64,000 nt of DNA from Acidobacteriota bacterium. Lineage in GTDB: Bacteria > Acidobacteriota > Terriglobia > Acidiferrales > UBA7541. The translations under genes and the position numbers were made by a program. The DNA is taken from contig DAHUXN010000028.1 in the NCBI GenBank assembly GCA_027307115.1, positions 62,001 to 126,000 of the forward strand, written 5' to 3'. Below the pieces are notes generated by a model. It was not told the origin of the DNA. It saw only the letters and a list, made by a program, of their open reading frames with translations, and searched no databases. Below are positions 36,161 through 44,917 of the stretch, one piece after another. Each line of letters opens with the position of its first letter. Positions within the stretch are counted from its first letter, which is position 1.

Positions 36161-37819
36161 ATGTCGCGACCTCCTCGATTGCTTGTCCTCGATCCCGCCG
36201 GAGTCCGCCGCGAAGTTCAGGTCACGCAGTTTCCCTTTCGCGTCGGCCGCCAGACGGGCAATGAGCTTGTGCTGCGCGACAGCCGCATCAGCCGGCAACA
36301 GGCGCAAATCGTCACCGCCAATGGCGATTACTTCCTCGAAGACATGGGCAGCCGCCACGGCACATTCGTCAACGGCGAACGCATCTCCGACACGCGGCCG
36401 CTGCGCCCCAAGGACAGCATTGATTTCGGCATGCCCGATTCGTTCAAGCTGGTTTTCCTTGGCGACGAAGCCACACTCGAAGAGTTGATTGAGCAGGTGG
36501 AAAAGCCCGCTCCCGCCACGCCGGGAACGCAGGGTCTTTATCATCTCGGAGTCCTCCTGGAAGTAGCGCGAACTTTGGGCTCCGGCCTCTCGCTCGAAGA
36601 CGTGCTCGCGGCCGTGGTCGACGCGGCCATTCGCGTCACGCGCACGGAACGCGGCGTGCTTCTGCTCGCGAACGATGAGGGCGAGCTGGAGCCAACAATC
36701 GCGCGCGATGCGAAGGGCGAATTGCTGAAGGTCGAAGAGCTGAAAATTTCCTCGGGTGTGCTGAAGCGCGTCGCCACTTCGCGGCGCGAATTGATCGTCA
36801 GCGATACGGGCGACGAAGCGGCCATCGGCGCGCAGGCCAGCGTAGCTTCGCTTTCGTTGCTCACCATTGTCGCGATTCCCATCGAAAAGCTGCCGGTAAT
36901 CGCCGCTGTAGACCTCACCATTACGTCCGAGGAGGCCGACCTTCTCGGCGTGCTGTATCTCGACAGCCGCTCGCCTTCCACCGCATTCAGCGAAATCGAC
37001 CGCGAAGTTTTGCGCACGCTCGCGCGCGAAGCGGCCACGGTCATCGAGAACGCGCGCCTCTTCGCCGCAGCCCGCGAAAAAGGGCGCCTCGATCACGAAA
37101 TCGAAATCGCCAGCCAGATCCAACGCGAGCTTCTGCCCAAGACATTTCCGCAGATGCCTCACGTTTCCGTCGCGGGTTCCACGCTAGCCTGCCATTCGGT
37201 CGGCGGCGATTGCTTCGACGTAGTTTCTCTCGGCGGAGGCCGCTATGGCTTTTTCGTCGGAGACGTGGCGGGCAAGGGAATCGCTGCTTCGCTTCTCGCC
37301 ACATTGTTGCAGGGAGTGTTTTACACCACCGCGGCGCTCGATATTCCGTTGGCCGAAGCCACCAAGCGCGTCAATCAATTCCTCTGTGAGCGTTCGAGCG
37401 ATGATCGCTACGCCACGCTCTTCTACGGCGTTCTCGATCCCGCCGGCCAGCTCGAATACATCAACGCCGGCCACGTGCCCCCACTCGTCCGCCGCGCTTC
37501 CGGTGAGCTCGTTGAGTTGTCCTCTTCGAATTTCCCCGTGGGCATGTTTGCCGAGGCCGAATTCACCACTGAGCGCGTCGCGCTGCAGGCTGGGGACTTC
37601 GTGGTGATTTACACGGACGGCGTCTCCGAAGCCCGAAATATGAGTGATGAAATGTATGAACAGGAGCGCTTGAGCAAGCTCTTGTGCGAATTTTCCGGCT
37701 CAACCGCCGAAGAACTCGCCGAGGCCGTGCGCTTCGGCGTTCGCGACTTCACCGGCGGCGCCCCGCAAGCCGACGACATCACCATGGTCGTCCTCCACTT
37801 CAAAGGCCCCTCCGCTTGA
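36161..37819 (+). CDS. FHA-GAF-PP2C (SpoIIE/RsbU-type) serine phosphatase
   Basis: 552 residues from the ATG at 36161. An FHA domain (about 22-95) shows VGRQTGNELVL, SRISRQQAQI and GSRHGTFVNG, the phosphothreonine-binding motifs. A GAF domain spans about 125-310. A PPM/SpoIIE phosphatase domain (about 320-545) has SVGGDCFDV, FFVGDVAGKGIAASLLA, YINAGHVPP and VIYTDGVSEA, with the metal-binding aspartates. It should dephosphorylate a serine on an anti-anti-sigma factor or a similar target, switched by a small ligand and by FHA binding to a Ser/Thr-kinase substrate. No kinase or anti-sigma gene is adjacent. An upstream in-frame ORF start at 36056 is not supported. Confidence 0.88.
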   Translation: MSRPPRLLVLDPAGVRREVQVTQFPFRVGRQTGNELVLRDSRISRQQAQIVTANGDYFLEDMGSRHGTFVNGERISDTRPLRPKDSIDFGMPDSFKLVFLGDEATLEELIEQVEKPAPATPGTQGLYHLGVLLEVARTLGSGLSLEDVLAAVVDAAIRVTRTERGVLLLANDEGELEPTIARDAKGELLKVEELKISSGVLKRVATSRRELIVSDTGDEAAIGAQASVASLSLLTIVAIPIEKLPVIAAVDLTITSEEADLLGVLYLDSRSPSTAFSEIDREVLRTLAREAATVIENARLFAAAREKGRLDHEIEIASQIQRELLPKTFPQMPHVSVAGSTLACHSVGGDCFDVVSLGGGRYGFFVGDVAGKGIAASLLATLLQGVFYTTAALDIPLAEATKRVNQFLCERSSDDRYATLFYGVLDPAGQLEYINAGHVPPLVRRASGELVELSSSNFPVGMFAEAEFTTERVALQAGDFVVIYTDGVSEARNMSDEMYEQERLSKLLCEFSGSTAEELAEAVRFGVRDFTGGAPQADDITMVVLHFKGPSA

Positions 37820-37829
37820 TGCTTCTGTG

Positions 37830-37868
37830 GCGCAGGCCTGCCTGCCGAAGGCAGGCTTCAGCCTGTGC
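37830..37868 (+). terminator. Nested hairpin in a convergent gap, possible bidirectional terminator
   Basis: An outer stem GCGCAGGC/GCCTGTGC (one G-U) encloses an inner CCTGCC-GAA-GGCAGG hairpin, 10 bp after the phosphatase stop and facing the ABC permease genes. No U-tract follows, so it may instead be a dispersed palindromic repeat. Confidence 0.35.
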
Positions 37869-37984
37869 TCATCTTTGCGACTGCTTCTGACTCGCCGCAC
37901 TCCTAGCTAGCCTCGTCGCGCGCGCAGCTTGTACACTTTGTCTTGCGCGCCTCGGTCCTAGCCCCAACGCGCGGTCGCAACCAG

Positions 37985-38845
37985 TTACGAACCGGTCGAG
38001 GAGTAATGGCGGGTGCCGAGATTCCACATGGAGATGGCAAAAATCAGAAAGCCCACGGCGACCACGGGGACGAACGGAAGGTATTCCGGAGTGACAGTGT
38101 GGCCCAGCAGGCGCACGCTGGGGTAAAACGACGCGAGGCCGAAGGGGATAATCCAGCACAGGAAAAATTGCACCGCGCCGGAATAAATCGAAAGCGGGTA
38201 GCGGCCAAACGCGATCAAATTCCACACGGGCGGATGCACGCCGATGCGATCCTCGAACCAAAAAGAAATTGTAGTGAGCAGCAAAAACACGGAGATGTAA
38301 ATCACTCCGGCGCAGAGTCCCCAGAAAATCAGAAGCGAGAATTTGCCGGCGGTCCAGTGGATGTGAAGTTTGCGCGACGCGTACCACATGCAGAAAAGTC
38401 CCGTGGCGATTTCCTGCATGGACTCGACGCGAAACTGCTCGAAGAGCACCTGGAACAAAGTGGAAATAGGACGCAACATCACACGATCGAATTTCCCCTC
38501 GATGATGTAGTTGTTGCCGAAGTCGTAGAGGTTCAGGCTGATGACGTTGAACATTCCGTAAGGAATCAGCGAAAAGCCGTAGAGGAAGATTTCCTCGGGA
38601 AGCGTCCAGCCCGCGAGCGCCGGGACTTTGTGGAAAAGCACGATAACAAATGCCAACGCGAAGATCGTGGCGGCAAGGCTGGTCGCGGTCGAGACGATGA
38701 AATCGCCGCGGTACGACATGCGCATCTTTGCATACTGCGAAAAATATTCGCCGAACAAAATGCAATGCCGCACAAATCCGCGCCACACTTGCCGCGCGAA
38801 ATTTTCCTGATGCGCGCCGTCCATCGAGTTGTCCGCACTCGCCAT
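37985..38845 (-). CDS. ABC-2 exporter permease (second of a pair)
   Basis: 286 residues with six predicted helices. It resembles the uncharacterised ABC-2 permeases of the COG3694/COG4587 type (for example NNYIIEGKFDRVMLRPIS, the segment after helix 2 of this group). It lies 6 bp after the other permease and would form a heterodimer with it. The matching ATPase is not adjacent but about 5.2 kb upstream on the same strand (44918-45940). The substrate is unknown; relatives are often called multidrug or daunorubicin-type exporters without direct evidence. Confidence 0.85.
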   Translation of the reverse strand: MASADNSMDGAHQENFARQVWRGFVRHCILFGEYFSQYAKMRMSYRGDFIVSTATSLAATIFALAFVIVLFHKVPALAGWTLPEEIFLYGFSLIPYGMFNVISLNLYDFGNNYIIEGKFDRVMLRPISTLFQVLFEQFRVESMQEIATGLFCMWYASRKLHIHWTAGKFSLLIFWGLCAGVIYISVFLLLTTISFWFEDRIGVHPPVWNLIAFGRYPLSIYSGAVQFFLCWIIPFGLASFYPSVRLLGHTVTPEYLPFVPVVAVGFLIFAISMWNLGTRHYSSTGS

Positions 38846-38851
38846 GGTTCC

Positions 38852-39670
38852 CTAGCCGCCGTGAATCGTGATTTTCTGCGTCGCGCGTTCCCACCACCAG
38901 TGCGCCGCGAAAAGCAAAATCACCACCCACGCCCACTGCACGCACAGAAGCTTGAATGCTTCGCGCGTAGAAAATCTGCCGAGATAAATCGAAAGCGGCG
39001 TGTACGCAATGTGTTCAAAGGGCAGCCACGCGAGCACTTTCTGCACGCCATTTGGAAAATACGTCATCGGAATCAGCAAGCCCGAGAGCAGTTCGATGAG
39101 CCAGTATTTCGCGCGAATCATCGCGAGGATCGATTTCAGCGGAATCGCACAGGTGCCGATCATAAAGTTGATCGCGCCCATCAAGAAAAATGAGCCAATC
39201 ACGCCGATGATGAAGAGTGTTAAATCAACTCCTGACGCGGGTCCTTGCACCGGAAAAACCAGCGCGACGACGATGGCCGTCGGCACGGTGAGCAAGCCGA
39301 GGCGAAATGCCGATTCGCCCATCGCGCGGAAAATCCACATCCATTGCACCGAGACGGGCTTGATCAAATCCATCGCGATCTTGCCCTCGATCACTTCATA
39401 CGCCATTTCCTGGTCGATGGTGTTCCAGTAAAACGAGCGGATGATCCAGCCCACGCTGACGTAGGTGATGATCTGGGGCAGGTTGAAGCCTGCGATGGAG
39501 CCGGTAGTGTTCTTGAAAATCGCGGTCCAAATGAAATAGTAAATCGTCACGATGAAAAAATACGTGATGATGCCGGTGAAATAGCGTAGCCGAAACGCAA
39601 GGATGTTGACGAATCCAATGCGCGAAAATTCCGCATAAGGCACAAGCGCAGCTTGCACGCGCGACGCCAT
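38852..39670 (-). CDS. ABC-2 exporter permease (first of a pair)
   Basis: 272 residues with six predicted helices; EVIEGKIAMDLIKPVSVQW parallels the EGKFDRVMLRPIS segment of the next gene, so the two permeases are paralogous halves of one transporter. The gene starts at the ATG at 39670, about 165 bp after the terminator that follows the TonB receptor gene, so the permease pair has its own transcription start. Confidence 0.85.
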   Translation of the reverse strand: MASRVQAALVPYAEFSRIGFVNILAFRLRYFTGIITYFFIVTIYYFIWTAIFKNTTGSIAGFNLPQIITYVSVGWIIRSFYWNTIDQEMAYEVIEGKIAMDLIKPVSVQWMWIFRAMGESAFRLGLLTVPTAIVVALVFPVQGPASGVDLTLFIIGVIGSFFLMGAINFMIGTCAIPLKSILAMIRAKYWLIELLSGLLIPMTYFPNGVQKVLAWLPFEHIAYTPLSIYLGRFSTREAFKLLCVQWAWVVILLFAAHWWWERATQKITIHGG

Positions 39671-39836
39671 TAGTTGTTGTCCCGGATGTTCATTTTATTC
39701 GCTGCTTGCGCGTTGCTCACGCTCACATCCTAACATACGCAGTGCACTGACTGAGTGGATGGGCGCATCTTGTATTCGCGGAAAGGAACGATCGCAACTA
39801 CAAGAATGATTGGAGGGAGAATCGTGGCCGCAGACA

Positions 39837-39865
39837 GAAAAAAGGGGAGGCGATTGCGCCTCCCC
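39837..39865 (-). terminator. Rho-independent terminator of the TonB receptor gene
   Basis: On the minus strand a 9-bp GC-rich stem (GGGGAGGCG/CGCCTCCCC, 39844-39865, four-base loop) is followed by a run of at least six T. It lies about 60 bp after the receptor stop codon. Confidence 0.8.
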
Positions 39866-39923
39866 TGTTGGGTTTTAGGTTCGCGCTGCTGCGAAAAGTG
39901 ATCGCAGCAGCACAGGCTGAACG

Positions 39924-42900
39924 TTAGAAGGTGTACTCCACGCCAAACTCGCCGCGGAACGACTTGGGAATGGTCGTGCCAGACGGCGCGAGGAACCCGG
40001 CTGGCTTCTCGAAAGTTGACGAGCGAACATTGCCCGTGAAGTCATTTCCGAAGTTGGCCCGGTTAGTGATGTCGAATGCCTGGAAGATCAACCGCAAGGT
40101 ACCCTTCTCGGCAAAATTGAAAGACTTGGTTACTCGGGTGTCGAGCTGGAAGAAATCCTGCCCGCGCAAGCTGTCAAAGGGCACCATGATGCAAGTTGCG
40201 GCGCTCAGGCAAGTCTGCTGGGTCGAAACCGAGGCCTGGGCATAAGTGGTGAAATCGCTTTGGTTCGACGTGGGAACAATGGCATGCGCTGCGCCATTGC
40301 GACCGCCAACTCCCAGTGTGTCGTGTCCGGCTGTTGCCGTGTACGGGCGCGCCGAGCCGAATTGCATGATCGGCGCCACATCAAAGCCCCAGGGCAAGCT
40401 GACGATGCCGCTGAGGGCGACGTGGTGACGTTCGTCATTGGGAACCGGACCGAAGTCTACTTTCGGGTTCCACGGATTGAACGGATTGACGGGGCGGTTT
40501 CCAAACGATGCGGCATTGCCATCCCAGCCTACAGCCTTGGAGAGGACGTAGCTAGCGTTCATCGTGAAATGCTGATTCATGCGGCGTGTGTAGGAAAGGT
40601 TCAATCCGTCGTACCGCGACCGGCCCTGGGACGCGGCGTCGTCCGACGCGCCGAGCACCGGCACGCCTGCGTTTGTGAACGCCTGCGTAAGCACTCGCGC
40701 GCCAGTGGCTGGATTGATCGGATTGAAGTTGAACGTATTGGCTTCGTGCAATCCAAGTTCGTGAATGTAATCGACTTCAAACGTGGAATAGCTATTGATT
40801 TCGTACGAGTAACCGAAATTCCACTGTTCAGAATATGGATTCCGGTAATTTGGATCCATTAGCCGGCCTGTGGCGCCTGTCGGCAATTGAGTCGGCGGTG
40901 GCGGCGAAGTGGGCAGCGGATCGACGCCAAAACGCCAACTGGACAGGGGGATGCTCGTTCCTGGAACGTCGCAGACTGCGGGGTTGCAGCTCGTTCCTGG
41001 GCCGTTGGCCGTGATCGAATATGTGGTGGCAAAGATAGTCGGATTCGCTTGCTGCATCATGAACAGCGGAATATTGATAAAGGTTTGGCCGAAATACAGG
41101 CCGTATCCGCCGCGCAGAATGTGCTTGCCTGTGCCAGTAACGTCCCAAGCAAAGCCAATGCGCGGGCTGATGCCGTGATTATCATCGTGTGGAATTTTAG
41201 AGGCCAGCGGGCTGCCTATGGCCTTCAACTCCTGATAGGTACGGTTGTTGGGGATCTGGCTGCTTGCATAGAGGCCGATGTCTTTGTCCCAGCGCACGCC
41301 AAGATTCAGCGTGAAGCCTGAGCGGATCTTCCAGTCATCCTGGAAGTAAACACCGAACATCTTTGAAGCCAGGAAGAAGTCAGGATCGCCAGAAGCGCCG
41401 GTCATCGCACTTACGGCCCCTGCAGTGGCGAAACCATTGGGGTATTGACCGTTACTGTTAGAGACGATGACAGACGGATTGTCGAGGAATGTCAGAGTTG
41501 GCACCGGTGTGAATTCGAACAAGCCCCCGAGGACCGGTTCCCAAACGAAGTCCACGCCAGTGTGGAAGGTGTGAACGCCGTGGGTGATGGAAAGGTCATC
41601 TTTGAACTGCCACTTCTTCTGGATGGACTGTTGAGGCACGTTGCCGTTGGTGCCAAAGGTGCTGCCATCGGGGAAGTTGACTGTGAAGGGCGAGAACTTG
41701 TTGGTACCAATGACGTTGTTCCAATACTGATAGCCGGCGGTTGCGTCGTTGACGACAGTAGGAGAGAGAACAGAGTTCAGCGACAGACTGGAGAGGATCA
41801 AGTGATTGGTGGTGAAGTTCCCGGCGGTCAGGTCATTGGAGTTGCCCGACTGATCATTCAGACCAGTGTTGTTCTGTGCGTTGTAAGTAAAAAACATCGA
41901 CTCCTTATCGTTGAACCGATGGTCCAAGCGGCCAGTGTAACGCCAGTCAAAATACGGCGTGGGGATGACGGCGGCAGGCTGGGCGCCGATTGGCTTGGCG
42001 AGAGTCAGGCTTTGCAGCGCAAACGCGGCGATGGGGTCGGCCGTATGTTCGCGCTGACGCTCGAGGGCGAAAAAGAAGAAATCTTTGTCTTTGCGAATAG
42101 GACCGCCGATGTTGCCGCCGAACTGCTGGCGCTCGAACTGCGGTGTCGAAGAGCCGGGGGTCTGTGCAGTGAAATAATCGTTATGGTTCAGCGCAGTCTG
42201 CGTGTCGAAGAAGTAGCCACCCCCGTGGAACTTGTTGGAGCCGGCCTTGGTGATGACGTTGATGGCGGCGCCTTCGCTGCGGCCGTTGGCGGCAGAGAAA
42301 CGCTGCGTGGAAATGTCGAATTCTTGAACGGCGGAAAGAGGCAACTGCATCACGGGGCCGCCGACGGTGTTGTCCTTGTCGTCGATGCCGTTTACAGTTA
42401 CGTTGACATTGCGGCCGTTGGAGCCGTTAACAGCAATGACGGCGACGCGATTTTTGGTCGGGTCATAAGAGTTGACAGGACGTGCACCGGGCGCCAAATA
42501 AGCGAGGTTGCCGAAGTCTCGTCCGTTCAGAGGCATGTTCTGGATTTGCTCTGGCGTGATGTTCATGCCGACGCTAGTCTTCGTAACGTCGACGAGCGGG
42601 GCTTGTTCGGTGACAGTGACCGTCTGCGAAACAGAGCCCGGCTCAAGAGTAAAATTGAGGGTTGACGTCTGACCCACGATCAACTGCGTGGAGGCCACGG
42701 TGATGGTTTTAAAGCCGGCCATTGTGATTTTGAGCTCGTAGTTTCCGGCGGGCAGCAAGTCAAAGCGATACAAGCCGTCGCTGTTGGACTGGGCTGTGCG
42801 CACCGCACCGGTATCTTTGTTTGTCAAGGTGATCTGCGAGTTGACGACCACGGCCTGCGACTGGTCAGTGATCGTACCTTCAAGCGATGCGCTGGCGGTC

Positions 42901-42983
42901 GCTTGAGCGAAGGTACTTTGACTGCAAAGTCCGAGACTAAGAATCAGAACCGACAGGAATGCTAGTCCGCATAGCTTCTTCAT
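39924..42983 (-). CDS. Oar-like TonB-dependent receptor with carboxypeptidase-regulatory domain
   Basis: 1019 residues from the ATG at 42983, with GGAGG just upstream (an ATG at 42995 is not supported). A signal peptide (ending STFAQA) is followed by a CarboxypepD_reg-like beta sandwich (about 32-115, SLEGTITDQSQAVV and DGLYRFDLLPAGNYELKI). A plug-like region follows (PLNGRDFGNLAYLAPGARPV), then a long outer-membrane beta-barrel ending in the aromatic residue F (GEFGVEYTF). This architecture is abundant in acidobacteria, where substrates are mostly unknown, with polysaccharide or peptide uptake suspected. It has its own promoter-like region and terminator. Confidence 0.88.
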   Translation of the reverse strand: MKKLCGLAFLSVLILSLGLCSQSTFAQATASASLEGTITDQSQAVVVNSQITLTNKDTGAVRTAQSNSDGLYRFDLLPAGNYELKITMAGFKTITVASTQLIVGQTSTLNFTLEPGSVSQTVTVTEQAPLVDVTKTSVGMNITPEQIQNMPLNGRDFGNLAYLAPGARPVNSYDPTKNRVAVIAVNGSNGRNVNVTVNGIDDKDNTVGGPVMQLPLSAVQEFDISTQRFSAANGRSEGAAINVITKAGSNKFHGGGYFFDTQTALNHNDYFTAQTPGSSTPQFERQQFGGNIGGPIRKDKDFFFFALERQREHTADPIAAFALQSLTLAKPIGAQPAAVIPTPYFDWRYTGRLDHRFNDKESMFFTYNAQNNTGLNDQSGNSNDLTAGNFTTNHLILSSLSLNSVLSPTVVNDATAGYQYWNNVIGTNKFSPFTVNFPDGSTFGTNGNVPQQSIQKKWQFKDDLSITHGVHTFHTGVDFVWEPVLGGLFEFTPVPTLTFLDNPSVIVSNSNGQYPNGFATAGAVSAMTGASGDPDFFLASKMFGVYFQDDWKIRSGFTLNLGVRWDKDIGLYASSQIPNNRTYQELKAIGSPLASKIPHDDNHGISPRIGFAWDVTGTGKHILRGGYGLYFGQTFINIPLFMMQQANPTIFATTYSITANGPGTSCNPAVCDVPGTSIPLSSWRFGVDPLPTSPPPPTQLPTGATGRLMDPNYRNPYSEQWNFGYSYEINSYSTFEVDYIHELGLHEANTFNFNPINPATGARVLTQAFTNAGVPVLGASDDAASQGRSRYDGLNLSYTRRMNQHFTMNASYVLSKAVGWDGNAASFGNRPVNPFNPWNPKVDFGPVPNDERHHVALSGIVSLPWGFDVAPIMQFGSARPYTATAGHDTLGVGGRNGAAHAIVPTSNQSDFTTYAQASVSTQQTCLSAATCIMVPFDSLRGQDFFQLDTRVTKSFNFAEKGTLRLIFQAFDITNRANFGNDFTGNVRSSTFEKPAGFLAPSGTTIPKSFRGEFGVEYTF

Positions 42984-43361
42984 TTTTGCCTCCACAAAAT
43001 AATAACGAGCGCCGCCGAACGGCAGGCGATGAACCCTCTGTCCGCACGCGCGACCCGCTCAGGTAAGCCGACATGTGTCGGCGTGCCTGAAGTGGCCGAG
43101 GCTACGAGGCATCTTTGCAATGGCGGCGATGCAACGTGCAGCGTCGCCTACCGAATTTTGTGCACTCTGTATACCAATATTCGGATTTGTCGACAAGGAA
43201 AATCTACTGAACACAAAATACGTCTCTTGTTATCTGCGATCAAATGCTGATGAGCCGCGACTCTTGTTCCCTGGCTACCATAACTTGTAGATTTGTACGT
43301 GAAACGGGATGTGGCGATTTGCGGGGAACCCGACCGAGCGGCACGGGGGAGAATGAACGAC
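42984..43361 (-). promoter_or_regulatory. Receptor leader: sigma70-like promoter and leader hairpin
   Basis: No gene is seen in this gap. On the minus strand TTGTCG (43191-43196) and TATACA (43168-43173) are spaced by 17 bp, giving a leader of about 175 nt. Within the leader a GCCGACA-TG-TGTCGGC hairpin lies at 43067-43082. A sigma54-like GG-N10-GC pattern overlaps the same promoter (43162-43175) with weaker boxes. Confidence 0.4.
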
Positions 43362-44804
43362 CTAGAGGGAGGATGCAGCGGCGCGGAGGAGGCGCCACGC
43401 GCGCTGGACGTGGGGCAACTCGGTAGTGGTTTGGCCGATGCAGAGGCGCAGGGTGAATTTGCCGTTCAGCTTGGTGTGCGTGAGGTAAAGATCGCCGCTG
43501 TGGTTGAGGCGATCCATGAGGGATTGGTTGGCGGCGTCGCCGGCGCGATGGCGGAAGCAGACGAGATTCAGCGGAGCGGGCGCGGCGAGTTCAAATTGTT
43601 TATCTTCACGGATCCAGGAAGCGAATTGCTGGGCGAGTTCGACGTGGCGGCGGACGTGATGCTGCAAACCTTCGACGCCGTAGTGGCGAATCACAAACCA
43701 TAACTTCAAAGCGCGAAAGCGGCGGCCGAGCGGGACGTGCCAGTCGCGATAATCGATGACCGCGCCGGACTCCGTGGCCTGATTGCGCAGATATTCGGGC
43801 AAGACGCTCATGGTGTTGATGAGCGCTTTGCGATCGGCGACGTAAAAACAATCGCAATCGAAGTTCGTGAACATCCATTTGTGGGGATTGAAGCAATAGC
43901 TGTCGGCGAGTTCGAGGCCGTCGTGAATCCAACGGAATTCGGGGCAGAGCGCGGCTGTGCCAGACATGGCGGCGTCCACGTGCAACCAGATTTTGTGTTC
44001 GCGGCAGATTTCGCCGATGGCGCGAACGGGGTCCATGGCGTTCGAGGAGGTGGTGCCGACGGTGGCAGAGACGAAACAGGGCACGCGGCCCGCAGAGAGG
44101 TCTTGCTTGATTTGCGCGGCGAGGGTGGCGGGGCGCATGGCGAATTTTTCGTCGACTTCGATGAGGCGCAGATTTTCGCGGCCCAGGCCGGCGATTTTCA
44201 CGGCTTTTTCGATGGAGGAATGCGCTTGCGAGGATGTGTAGGCGACGAGGCGGCCGTCGCAGCCGCGTTCGTTGGAGGCAAAGCTGGTGGCGCGCTCACG
44301 CGCGGCGAGCAAAGCGCAGAGAGAAGAATTGGACGCCGTGTCCTGAATTACACCGCCGCCGTTGGTTGTCGACGAAAAACTTTTTGGGAGAGCAAGCATT
44401 TCGACGAGCCAATCGAGAACGTGGGTTTCGAGTTCGGTGCATGCAGGGCTGGTGGCCCAGAGCATTCCTTGAACGCCGAGGCCGGCGGAAAGCATTTCAC
44501 CCATGATCGAGGGGAAAGAAGTGTTCGATGGGAAAAATGCGAAGAAATTCGGCGATTGCCAGTGGGTGATGCCGGGGAGAATGAGTCGGTCGACGTCTTT
44601 CAACATCGTTTCGAACGATTCGCCTTTTTGTGGCGCGCCTTTCGGAAGGGAGGCGCGGATTTGGCCGGGCTTGGCTTGCGACATCACGGGAAGGGATTCC
44701 ACACGTTCGTAATAATCGGCGATCCAGTCGACGATGGCTTTGCCGTGGCGGCGGAATTCCTCGGGCGTCATGTGAAAGGTCGATTTGTCAGGCGTCGGTT
44801 TCAT
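43362..44804 (-). CDS. PLP-dependent aromatic-L-amino-acid-type decarboxylase
   Basis: 480 residues of the group II (DDC/TDC/GAD) decarboxylase family. PLP-binding features are H195 in SSQAHSSIEKA, D277 in HVDAAMSGTAALCPEF and the Schiff-base lysine K309 in CFNPHKWMFTNFDCD. Y338 in LPEYL matches the flexible-loop tyrosine of true decarboxylases, where aldehyde synthases carry Phe. It should convert an aromatic amino acid (Trp, Tyr, Phe or Dopa) to the amine plus CO2. The ATG at 44804 is used: upstream codons in the open frame are not part of the family and the 35-bp repeat lies there. No ribosome site is visible, and a perfect dyad covers its position. Confidence 0.88.
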   Translation of the reverse strand: MKPTPDKSTFHMTPEEFRRHGKAIVDWIADYYERVESLPVMSQAKPGQIRASLPKGAPQKGESFETMLKDVDRLILPGITHWQSPNFFAFFPSNTSFPSIMGEMLSAGLGVQGMLWATSPACTELETHVLDWLVEMLALPKSFSSTTNGGGVIQDTASNSSLCALLAARERATSFASNERGCDGRLVAYTSSQAHSSIEKAVKIAGLGRENLRLIEVDEKFAMRPATLAAQIKQDLSAGRVPCFVSATVGTTSSNAMDPVRAIGEICREHKIWLHVDAAMSGTAALCPEFRWIHDGLELADSYCFNPHKWMFTNFDCDCFYVADRKALINTMSVLPEYLRNQATESGAVIDYRDWHVPLGRRFRALKLWFVIRHYGVEGLQHHVRRHVELAQQFASWIREDKQFELAAPAPLNLVCFRHRAGDAANQSLMDRLNHSGDLYLTHTKLNGKFTLRLCIGQTTTELPHVQRAWRLLRAAASSL

Positions 44805-44805
44805 T

Positions 44806-44817
44806 TGTTTCGAAACA
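44806..44817 (-). promoter_or_regulatory. Perfect 12-bp palindrome at the decarboxylase start
   Basis: TGTTTCGAAACA is a perfect palindrome lying one base before the ATG at 44804 and directly next to the 35-bp repeat. It occupies the place of the ribosome-binding site. It could be an operator for a dimeric repressor. Confidence 0.35.
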
Positions 44818-44852
44818 GCAGATCCCTCGCCGCGTGGCGGCTCGGGATGACA
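44818..44852 (-). repeat. Dispersed 35-bp repeat, copy 2 (TGTCAT...GGATCTGC)
   Basis: Read on the minus strand it shares both ends and 25 of 35 positions with 21997-22031. Its centre (GCCGC...GCGGC) is palindromic. It sits in the gap between the ABC ATPase gene and the decarboxylase start. Confidence 0.5.
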
Positions 44853-44917
44853 GTGATGAGGGGTCTCCGCATAAACTACGGAGGCCCGCCCTGCAAAATC
44901 ATTTCGCCGCACCAGTG

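Noticed and set aside
43160-43177. Sigma54-like site for the TonB receptor
   Set aside because: GG-N10-GC is present, but both boxes are weak and a sigma70-like promoter with 17-bp spacing overlaps it.
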